From an uncultured Collinsella sp. (GTDB lineage Bacteria; Actinomycetota; Coriobacteriia; Coriobacteriales; Coriobacteriaceae): 5,763 nt of DNA. The stretch is taken from assembly GCA_902491135.1 (NCBI GenBank), contig CABUGR010000085.1, positions 1-5,763 of the forward strand. The letters run 5' to 3'. Below, in pieces: positions 1 through 3,934 of the stretch (position 1 is the stretch's first letter; the number at the start of each line of letters is the position of its first letter). The notes under the pieces were generated by a model. It was not told where the DNA came from and made no database searches. It was given only the letters and a program-made list of their open reading frames with translations. Made by a program: the position numbers and the translations under genes.

Positions 1-1
1 G

Positions 2-91
2 CCTATCGCCATTGAGCAGGGCCTGCGCTTCGCTATCCGCGAGGGTGGCCACACCGTCGGTTCGGGCATCGTCTCCACGATCATTGAGTAA
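2..91 (+). CDS. tuf: Elongation factor Tu, C-terminal end (5' partial)
   Basis: This is the last 29 codons and TAA stop of EF-Tu, the GTPase that delivers aminoacyl-tRNA to the ribosome in the cytoplasm. The visible tail contains the family's closing segment, including GLRFAIREGGHTVGSGIV, which corresponds to the REGGRTVGAGVV region of domain 3 in other EF-Tu proteins. The reading frame starts at base 2 and is open to the left edge, so the start lies outside the window. It is followed 26 bases after the stop by a strong intrinsic terminator, so it is probably the last gene of its own transcript (commonly the str operon) and not co-transcribed with rpmG. Identification is secure from the conserved tail; only the short length limits it. 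Confidence 0.95.
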   Translation, partial: PIAIEQGLRFAIREGGHTVGSGIVSTIIE

Positions 92-116
92 ATTAGCTCT
101 TTGATATAGTTGACTT

Positions 117-153
117 AGAGAACCCGGCACTTATATGGGTGCCGGGTTCTTTT
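117..153 (+). terminator. Rho-independent terminator of tuf
   Basis: A perfect 11-bp GC-rich stem (120-130 with 139-149) closes an 8-base loop and is followed by TTTTC. The pairing can extend outward by A-T and G-T pairs to 117/152. It lies 26 bases after the tuf stop. The CCCGG core resembles that of the terminator after rplA. Confidence 0.93.
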
Positions 154-182
154 CTGCAATGGATATTGAGCCGTTGCTGGTG

Positions 183-230
183 TCGAGAGGATCGATAATG
201 GTCCTGGATGCACCGTCGATTAGCTCTCGA
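183..230. other. Imperfect stem-loop in the tuf-rpmG gap, function unknown
   Basis: The arms TCGAGAG (183-189) and CTCTCGA (224-230) are exact complements. Inside them ATCGA (191-195) pairs with TCGAT (216-220), separated by a small internal loop (G against TAG). This gives 12 Watson-Crick pairs, with GGT/ACC (200-202/212-214) possible further in. It lies upstream of the proposed rpmG promoter, so it would not be in that transcript. It may be a DNA-level site, a decayed element, or part of an upstream transcript. Nothing else was recognised between 154 and 295. Confidence 0.4.
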
Positions 231-295
231 TGGCTTCATTGATGTGTTCCAAATATGAATGGATCCACCGAGAACCAATTGACTCGAGGTTTTCA

Positions 296-325
296 TTGAC
301 AGCACTTACGTGGAGCTGATAAAGT
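296..325 (+). promoter_or_regulatory. Predicted sigma70-type promoter for rpmG-tRNA-Trp (secE-nusG)
   Basis: A perfect -35 hexamer TTGACA (296-301) is followed after 18 bases by TAAAGT (320-325), which matches 4 of 6 positions of TATAAT. Initiation would fall near 331-335, giving a leader of about 40 bases before the rpmG ATG. The position, after a strong tuf terminator and before rpmG, fits the need for a new promoter. The leader contains a small GCCC/GGGC hairpin (336-339 with 345-348). Confidence 0.6.
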
Positions 326-370
326 AACAACTCGTGCCCGTACGGGGCGGAAATGAAAGGTTCAGGATAC

Positions 371-520
371 ATGCGTACTCTAGTTACTCTTGCGTGCACT
401 GAGTGCAAGCGCCGCAACTATACGACCACCAAGAACAAGTCGACCATGCCTGATCGTATGGAGATCAAGAAGTATTGCCCCTGGTGCCGTCACCACACGC
501 TGCACAAAGAGACTCGCTAG
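371..520 (+). CDS. rpmG: 50S ribosomal protein L33, zinc-ribbon (C+) type
   Basis: A 49-residue protein, the normal length for bacterial L33, a small protein of the large subunit near the E site. It starts [12 protein letters not shown] and carries two CxxC pairs, C9/C12 and C36/C39. This is the four-cysteine zinc-binding form, as opposed to the cysteine-free form many bacteria keep as a zinc-limitation spare. The central run [10 protein letters not shown] is typical of the family. The ATG at 371 has purine-rich sequences upstream (AAAGG at 356-360 and AGGA at 364-367), neither at ideal spacing. It is the first gene after the predicted promoter, and tRNA-Trp starts 13 bases after its stop, so the two are probably co-transcribed. 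Because this copy needs zinc, a zinc-independent paralogue may exist elsewhere; none is visible here. Confidence 0.96.
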   Translation: MRTLVTLACTECKRRNYTTTKNKSTMPDRMEIKKYCPWCRHHTLHKETR

Positions 521-533
521 TCTCTAGTCACAT

Positions 534-609
534 ACGCCAGTAGTTCAATTGGTAGAGCATCGGTCTCCAAAACCGAGTGTTGAGGGTTCGAGTCCTTCCT
601 GGCGTGCCA
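534..609 (+). tRNA. trnW: tRNA-Trp (anticodon CCA)
   Basis: A 76-base cloverleaf. The acceptor stem ACGCCAG (534-540) pairs with CTGGCGT (599-605), with discriminator G606 and an encoded CCA at 607-609. The D arm contains GTTC/GAGC around a TTGGTA loop. The anticodon stem TCGGT/ACCGA (560-564/572-576) encloses CTCCAAA, placing anticodon CCA at 567-569, which reads UGG (Trp). The T arm has the standard TTCGAGT loop. A tRNA-Trp between rpmG and secE is a widely seen bacterial arrangement. With only 13 bases from the rpmG stop, it probably matures from the rpmG transcript by RNase P and 3' trimming. Confidence 0.97.
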
Positions 610-618
610 GTCATTATT

Positions 619-650
619 CCGTAAGCTCCCACTTGGGGGCTTACGGTTTA
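619..650 (+). terminator. Hairpin after tRNA-Trp, probable weak terminator or attenuator
   Basis: A 12-bp stem (619-630 with 635-646) containing one G-T pair closes an ACTT tetraloop and is followed by only TTTA. The stem is strong, but the short tail suggests partial termination, so some transcription may continue into secE-nusG. It could also serve as a 3' processing boundary for the tRNA precursor. Confidence 0.6.
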
Positions 651-662
651 CTCATGTATAAG
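633..662 (+). promoter_or_regulatory. Possible secE promoter overlapping the tRNA-Trp hairpin
   Basis: TATAAG (657-662) matches 5 of 6 positions of the -10 consensus and sits 18 bases after TTGGGG (633-638), a poor -35 (3 of 6). Initiation near 668-670 would leave a very short leader ending in the GGAGGT ribosome binding site. The -35 lies in the loop and 3' arm of the preceding hairpin. This is plausible as a way to feed secE-nusG if the hairpin stops most upstream transcription. Confidence 0.33.
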
Positions 663-685
663 CGCATTGCGCGGAGGTAACCCAA

Positions 686-1024
686 ATGGCCAACAAGAAG
701 AACAAGAAGAAGGCTCAGCAGCCGGCACCTGCCAACAGCGCTGCCGCCAACTCCAAGGTTGAGGCCAAGAAGGCCGTTGCCAAGAAGAACGAGAAGGCTG
801 CGAAGTCCAAGAAGAACGAGAAGCCTGGTTTCTTCGCCCGCACCAAGAAGTATTTCGCTTCGGTCAAGTCCGAGATGAAGCGTGTCACGTGGCCCGATAA
901 GAAGGAGCTCGTGAACTACTCGGTCGTCGTCTGCGCTTCTCTGGTCGTCGTCGGCGTCGTCATCGCTCTGCTCGATGCTGGCTTTGGCGAGGCTCTTGCT
1001 CTGTTCTCTGGATTGAGGGGCTAA
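686..1024 (+). CDS. secE: Preprotein translocase subunit SecE
   Basis: SecE is the small essential subunit that clamps SecY in the inner-membrane SecYEG channel. This 112-residue form has a single predicted membrane helix (about 79-97, YSVVVCASLVVVGVVIALL). Just before it is the conserved amphipathic segment, residues 59-74 (SVKSEMKRVTWPDKKE), which carries the family's KxVTWP signature. Residues 1-48 are an extended, low-complexity tail rich in Lys, Ala and Asn, presumably cytoplasmic. Such basic extensions are common in one-helix SecE proteins of Gram-positive bacteria. The start is well set: GGAGGT at 673-678 lies 7 bases before the ATG. The stop is 3 bases before nusG, so the two are co-transcribed and probably translationally coupled. 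Confidence 0.96.
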   Translation: MANKKNKKKAQQPAPANSAAANSKVEAKKAVAKKNEKAAKSKKNEKPGFFARTKKYFASVKSEMKRVTWPDKKELVNYSVVVCASLVVVGVVIALLDAGFGEALALFSGLRG

Positions 1025-1027
1025 ACC

Positions 1028-1564
1028 ATGTCTAAGCGTTGGTACGTCGTACACACTTACTCCGGATACGAGAACCGCGTAAAGTCCGATCTCGAGCATC
1101 GTATCGAGACCATGGGCATGCAGGACCGTATCTTTGATATCGAGATTCCTATGGAGCGCGTCACCGAGATCAAGGAGGGTGGCAAGCGCGAGACCAAGGA
1201 TTCCAAGATCTTCCCGGGTTATGTCCTGGTCCGCATGGAGATGGATGACGATGCTTGGACGTGTGTTCGCAACACGCCCGGCGTCACCGGTTTCCTAGGC
1301 GGCAACGGCAAGCCCGCTCCGCTTTCCCGTGACGAGTACAACAAGATGACTCGTCGTCCCGGTAAGGGCGATTCGCCCAAGCGCACCTCGGTTGATATTC
1401 GGGTCGGCACGTCCGTCCGCGTCACCGATGGCCCGCTTACCGACTTTGATGGCAAGGTCTCCGAGGTTAACACCGAGGCTGGCAAGCTCAAGGTCACGCT
1501 GATGATCTTTGGCCGCGAGACGCCGGTCGAGCTCGACTTTAACCAGGTCGCTGTCATCGCTTAA
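1028..1564 (+). CDS. nusG: Transcription termination/antitermination protein NusG
   Basis: NusG binds the RNA polymerase clamp. Depending on the partner, it promotes elongation, pausing or Rho-dependent termination, and it can link polymerase to the ribosome. The 178 residues match the usual minimal two-domain form. The N-terminal NGN domain covers about 4-105, starting with WYVVHTYSGYENRVKSDL and including the conserved IFPGYVLVRM at 61-70 and NTPGVTGFLG. A short linker leads to the KOW domain, about 125-178, with VRVTDGPLTDFDGKV and the closing IFGRETPVELDF. There is no insertion of the kind seen in some NusG proteins. GAGGGG at 1015-1020, inside the last codons of secE, serves as ribosome binding site. 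The secE-nusG pair followed by rplK-rplA is a classic bacterial cluster. Confidence 0.97.
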   Translation: MSKRWYVVHTYSGYENRVKSDLEHRIETMGMQDRIFDIEIPMERVTEIKEGGKRETKDSKIFPGYVLVRMEMDDDAWTCVRNTPGVTGFLGGNGKPAPLSRDEYNKMTRRPGKGDSPKRTSVDIRVGTSVRVTDGPLTDFDGKVSEVNTEAGKLKVTLMIFGRETPVELDFNQVAVIA

Positions 1565-1672
1565 GTTTTCGTCCGTTCGCGCGAGCGTGCTTCTTCTGTG
1601 ACTGCTCATCTCAGGAGTGCTTCTAACACGTGCGTGCTTACGATATAGCAAGTACTTCACACTCGTGATTCG

Positions 1673-1678
1673 AAAGGA
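1673..1678 (+). promoter_or_regulatory. rplK ribosome binding site that fixes the start at 1685
   Basis: AAAGGA ends directly against an in-frame ATG at 1679, which leaves no spacing. It lies 6 bases before the second in-frame ATG at 1685. The second start also gives the normal L11 beginning [17 protein letters not shown], so 1685 is preferred. Confidence 0.8.
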
Positions 1679-1684
1679 ATGACC

Positions 1685-2113
1685 ATGGCTGAGAAGAAGG
1701 TTGCCAACGTCATTAAGCTCCAGATTCCTGCTGGTGCAGCTAACCCCGCTCCTCCCGTCGGCCCCGCCCTGGGCGCTGCTGGCGTGAACATCATGCAGTT
1801 CTGCCAGGCCTTTAACGCCGAGACGCAGGACAAGAAGGGCGACATCATCCCCGTTGAGATCTCTGTCTACGAGGATAAGTCCTTCTCCTTCATCACCAAG
1901 ACCCCGCCGGCGGCTCACCTCATCAAGAAGGAGCTGAACCTCAAGTCTGGTTCCGCTAAGCCCCAGGCCGACAAGGTTGGTCAGCTCTCCCAGGAGCAGC
2001 TCACCAAGATCGCCGAGATCAAGATGCCGGACCTCAATGCTAACGACATTGACGCCGCCAAGAAGATCATCGCCGGTACCGCCCGTTCCATGGGCGTCAC
2101 CATCGCTGAGTAG
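1685..2113 (+). CDS. rplK: 50S ribosomal protein L11
   Basis: L11 binds the GTPase-associated centre of 23S rRNA, contacts translation factors, and is required for RelA-type stringent sensing. The 142 residues from the ATG at 1685 match the family length. The N-terminal domain has the proline-rich [10 protein letters not shown] (21-30) that forms the thiopeptide-antibiotic cleft with rRNA, followed by [15 protein letters not shown]. The C-terminal RNA-binding domain, from about 75, ends with the family signature [20 protein letters not shown] and then [10 protein letters not shown]. It lies 120 bases after nusG; that spacer has a small GC hairpin near 1570-1583 but no convincing promoter or terminator, so read-through from nusG is the simplest source of transcript. 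It precedes rplA, its usual partner. Confidence 0.97.
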   Translation: MAEKKVANVIKLQIPAGAANPAPPVGPALGAAGVNIMQFCQAFNAETQDKKGDIIPVEISVYEDKSFSFITKTPPAAHLIKKELNLKSGSAKPQADKVGQLSQEQLTKIAEIKMPDLNANDIDAAKKIIAGTARSMGVTIAE

Positions 2114-2131
2114 CGATTTCTTATGGTAACG

Positions 2132-2157
2132 ACGGGTGCTCCGACCGGGGCGCCCGT
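2132..2157 (+). other. Strong stem-loop in the rplK-rplA spacer
   Basis: An 11-bp stem with two G-T pairs (2132-2142 with 2147-2157) closes a four-base loop. No T-run follows, so it is not a standard intrinsic terminator. It could act as a pause site, an RNase processing or stability element, or part of the rplA leader. Its 3' arm contains the octamer CGCCCGTT (2151-2158), which recurs at 2202-2209 inside the proposed L1 site. Confidence 0.6.
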
Positions 2158-2162
2158 TAAAT

Positions 2163-2180
2163 GTGTGCAATAGGGCACAC
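2163..2180 (+). other. Small perfect stem-loop in the rplA leader
   Basis: GTGTGC (2163-2168) pairs exactly with GCACAC (2175-2180) around an AATAGG loop. It sits between the strong spacer hairpin and the proposed L1 site, making three consecutive stem-loops in a spacer of about 117 bases. No specific function was recognised. Confidence 0.45.
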
Positions 2181-2187
2181 GATACGA

Positions 2188-2217
2188 TGTGGGAGGGCTC
2201 ACGCCCGTTTAACCACA
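2188..2217 (+). promoter_or_regulatory. Candidate ribosomal protein L1 autoregulatory site in rplA mRNA
   Basis: Outer stem TGTGG (2188-2192) pairs with CCACA (2213-2217). Inner stem GGGC (2195-2198) pairs with GCCC (2203-2206) around TCAC. Between the stems is an asymmetric internal loop, GA on the 5' side and GTTTAA on the 3' side. The L1 site in 23S rRNA and in L1-controlled mRNAs has this layout: a stem, GA on one strand, a short GC stem, and a longer purine/A-rich stretch on the other strand. Its 3' edge touches the AGGAGGT of rplA, so bound L1 would block initiation. The fold is seen in the sequence; L1 binding is inferred. Confidence 0.68.
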
Positions 2218-2223
2218 GGAGGT
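2217..2223 (+). promoter_or_regulatory. rplA ribosome binding site that fixes the start at 2231
   Basis: AGGAGGT is a near-perfect Shine-Dalgarno. It is only 1 base from an in-frame ATG at 2225 but 7 bases from the ATG at 2231. The latter also gives the normal L1 beginning MAKHGKSY. Its first base overlaps the outer stem of the proposed L1 binding structure. Confidence 0.85.
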
Positions 2224-2230
2224 AATGCAC

Positions 2231-2938
2231 ATGGCTAAGCATGGTAAGAGCTATAACGCCGCTGCCGAGAAGATCGACCACGCCACGCTCTACACCCCCC
2301 TTCAGGCTGCCAAGCTCATTAAGGAGCTCGACACCGCCAAGTTCGACGAGACCGTCGAGGCCCACTTCCGTCTGGGCATCGATACTCGTAAGGCTGACCA
2401 GAACATCCGTGGTTCCATCTCCCTGCCCCACGGCACCGGCAAGACCGTTCGTGTTGCCGTCTTCGCCGAGGGCGAGAAGGCCCGCGAGGCCGAGGCTGCT
2501 GGCGCCGACATCATCGGTTCCGACGAGCTCGTCGCCCAGATCCAGAAGGGCGAGATCAACTTCGACGCCGCTATCGCTACGCCGAACATGATGGCCAAGG
2601 TTGGCCGCATCGGTAAGATCCTTGGTCCCCGTGGCCTCATGCCGAACCCCAAGCTCGGCACCGTGACCATGGACGTCGCCAAAATGGTCTCCGAGCTCAA
2701 GGCCGGCCGCGTTGAGTACCGCGCCGACCGTTACGGCATCTGCCACGTGCCCCTGGGCAAGAAGTCCTTCTCTGAGCAGCAGCTCGTCGAGAACTACGCT
2801 GCCCTGTACACCGAGATTCTGCGCGTCAAGCCCTCTTCTGCTAAGGGTAAGTACGTCAAGTCCATCTCCGTGTCTTCCACCATGGGCCCTGGCGTCAAGG
2901 TCGATCCCGCTGTCCAGCGTGACTTCCTGGCTGAGTAA
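2231..2938 (+). CDS. rplA: 50S ribosomal protein L1
   Basis: L1 forms the mobile stalk of the large subunit that helps move deacylated tRNA out of the E site. In many organisms it also represses its own mRNA. The 235 residues fit the family. Domain I is split between both ends, and domain II (roughly 70-160) is inserted between them. The signature region at 117-141 is intact ([20 protein letters not shown] then MPNPK), followed by [22 protein letters not shown]. The C-terminal part keeps [21 protein letters not shown]. The ATG at 2231 is chosen because AGGAGGT is correctly spaced for it. It is the last gene of the block: a strong terminator starts 38 bases after the stop, and rplJ-rplL do not follow. 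Confidence 0.97.
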   Translation: MAKHGKSYNAAAEKIDHATLYTPLQAAKLIKELDTAKFDETVEAHFRLGIDTRKADQNIRGSISLPHGTGKTVRVAVFAEGEKAREAEAAGADIIGSDELVAQIQKGEINFDAAIATPNMMAKVGRIGKILGPRGLMPNPKLGTVTMDVAKMVSELKAGRVEYRADRYGICHVPLGKKSFSEQQLVENYAALYTEILRVKPSSAKGKYVKSISVSSTMGPGVKVDPAVQRDFLAE

Positions 2939-2975
2939 CTAACAGTTACTGCCTGAGCAAAGCAAGCATTGCTAG

Positions 2976-3014
2976 AGAAACCCGGTTCTGCCTCGTGCAG
3001 GACCGGGTTTCTTG
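2976..3014. terminator. Strong terminator after rplA, probably bidirectional
   Basis: A 16-bp stem with one G-T pair (2976-2991 with 2997-3012) closes a 5-base loop. The stem base is AGAAA on the left and TTTCT on the right, so transcripts from either strand leave a pyrimidine-rich TTTCT-type 3' side. This suits a junction between convergent operons: it ends rplA on the plus strand and could also stop read-through from the minus-strand genes. The CCCGG...CCGGG core resembles that of the tuf terminator. Confidence 0.93.
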
Positions 3015-3021
3015 CTACCGC

Positions 3022-3068
3022 GCCCAAACCACCACAAAGGGGACAGGCACCTTTGTGGTGGTTTGGGC
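3022..3068. repeat. Perfect 19-bp palindrome with GGACAGGCA loop (REP-like)
   Basis: Bases 3022-3040 are the exact reverse complement of 3050-3068, with a 9-base loop. The central part (GGGGACAGGCACC, 3039-3051) resembles a motif recalled from short palindromic elements in many bacterial genomes, some of them linked to REP-associated tyrosine transposases. That resemblance is from memory and untested. There is no T-run, so it is not a simple terminator. It starts 8 bases after the rplA terminator. Confidence 0.6.
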
Positions 3069-3100
3069 ACTTAGACGTCAATGTTATGGCATCGCAGCGA

Positions 3101-3200
3101 GCCGGTTCCAAGTGCCCCAGGTCGCCCCGAAAGAGGAGCGACGCGTACTTTGGTACGCGAGCGACGGCTTGAGGGGCGAGATGGGGTGCTTGGGGCCGGC
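3101..3200 (+). repeat. Imperfect 28-base inverted repeat with nested hairpin; possible structured RNA or mobile repeat
   Basis: Arms 3101-3128 and 3173-3200 pair at 26 of 28 positions, with two adjacent mismatches (3120-3121 against 3180-3181). Four of the pairs are G-T. Inside the 44-base apical region, CGCGTAC (3142-3148) pairs perfectly with GTACGCG (3153-3159) around TTTG. The octamer GAGCGACG occurs on both sides of this inner hairpin. No promoter, T-run or credible ORF was found. Together with the palindrome at 3022-3068 it fills the convergent gap. It could be a repeat family member or a structured RNA. Confidence 0.5.
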
Positions 3201-3223
3201 GCAGCGTCAAGCCTTAAAAGTGG

Positions 3224-3934
3224 TTACCAGGGTGTTCTGGCGGTTGAGGATTCGATTGCCTCGTGGCGCTTGAGCTCGCGGCGCATGGTTTGCGAATTGA
3301 GCCAGGCTGCCTGCCATCCACGGATGGGGTAGCGCGCCTCGTCCAGCTCAAACTGCGTATAGCCGCAGGCGTTGATGATCGTTGTCCCGCACGTGTGTTG
3401 CCGCTCGCGCTGAAAATCTGGACCATAGCTTTGATGCACATGTCCGTGCACCATGTAGTCGGGGCTCCAGGACTCAAGCGCTGTGTTAAAGCAGTCGAAT
3501 CCTCGATGCGGCAGATCATCCAGATCGCCCACTCCGGCGGCGGGCGCGTGAGTGAGCAAGATGTCGCAGCCGCCGACCATCCTCACTTTTCGGGAGAGCT
3601 TGCGCATGCGCTTGGTCATCTCGCGCTCGGTATACATGTTGGCACCGTCTCGGTAGCGCATGGAGCCGCCAAGCCCCGCAATGCGGACGCCGCGGTACAC
3701 GTACACGGTGTCTTCGACACAGATGCAGCCGCCCGGTGCATGACGTGCATAGCGGTCATCGTGGTTGCCGCGCACGTAGATGAGCGGTTTGTTGATGACG
3801 GTGACCAAAAACTCAAGATAATCCGGGTCCAGGTCGCCAGCGGACAAAATCAGGTCGACACCCTCAAAGCGTTCCTTGCGAAAGCATTCCCAAAGGCATC
3901 GTTCTTCGGTATCGGCTACGGCAAGGATCTTCAT
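3224..3934 (-). CDS. Calcineurin-like metallophosphoesterase, substrate unknown
   Basis: A 236-residue single-domain protein with most motifs of the calcineurin-like phosphoesterase fold in order: D8 in ADTEE, GD at 33-34 (SAGDLD), GNHD at 57-60, TH at 128-129 (LLTHAP) and GHVH at 164-167. These residues normally hold two metal ions that hydrolyse phosphomono- or diesters. The first motif is DTE, whereas the family usual is DxH, so one metal ligand is missing or changed. GLGGSMRY (87-94) and LPHRGF (141-146) look like subfamily-specific conserved segments. No signal peptide or membrane helix is visible, so it is probably cytoplasmic. Its ATG overlaps the upstream stop as ATGA, and no clear Shine-Dalgarno precedes it, pointing to translational coupling. 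The substrate cannot be told from sequence. Confidence 0.88.
   Translation of the reverse strand: MKILAVADTEERCLWECFRKERFEGVDLILSAGDLDPDYLEFLVTVINKPLIYVRGNHDDRYARHAPGGCICVEDTVYVYRGVRIAGLGGSMRYRDGANMYTEREMTKRMRKLSRKVRMVGGCDILLTHAPAAGVGDLDDLPHRGFDCFNTALESWSPDYMVHGHVHQSYGPDFQRERQHTCGTTIINACGYTQFELDEARYPIRGWQAAWLNSQTMRRELKRHEAIESSTARTPW

Noticed and set aside
220..417. Minus-strand frame of 65 codons ending in a helical-looking segment, in the tuf-rpmG gap
   Set aside because: It overlaps the rpmG start and promoter, lacks a convincing ribosome binding site and has no recognised family. A shorter 50-residue version is also possible, but unsupported.
1570..1583. Small GC-rich hairpin after nusG as a terminator
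   Set aside because: The stem is about five pairs with one G-T and no T-run follows, so termination is unlikely.
1618..1650. Possible promoter before rplK (GATATA as -10)
   Set aside because: There is no acceptable -35 at a normal distance, and transcription from nusG explains expression equally well.
1679..1684. Upstream in-frame ATG of rplK
   Set aside because: The AAAGGA binding site abuts it with no spacing; the ATG at 1685 is correctly placed and gives the usual L11 N-terminus.
2225..2230. Upstream in-frame ATG of rplA
   Set aside because: It is only one base from AGGAGGT; the ATG at 2231 has proper spacing and the standard L1 N-terminus.
1295..2746. 483-codon open frame on the minus strand across nusG, rplK and rplA
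   Set aside because: It is antisense to three certain genes. Its Leu/Gly/Val/Asp-rich composition is what strong codon bias in GC-rich ribosomal genes produces on the opposite strand, and it shows no recognisable domain.
3022..3200. CRISPR array or attachment site
   Set aside because: There are no regularly spaced direct repeats, no integrase gene and no tRNA-derived duplication here; the structures are inverted repeats.
2969..3332. Short plus-strand frames through the repeats between rplA and the phosphoesterase gene
   Set aside because: They run through the terminator stem and both inverted repeats, have no ribosome binding site worth the name, and look like translations of structured non-coding DNA.
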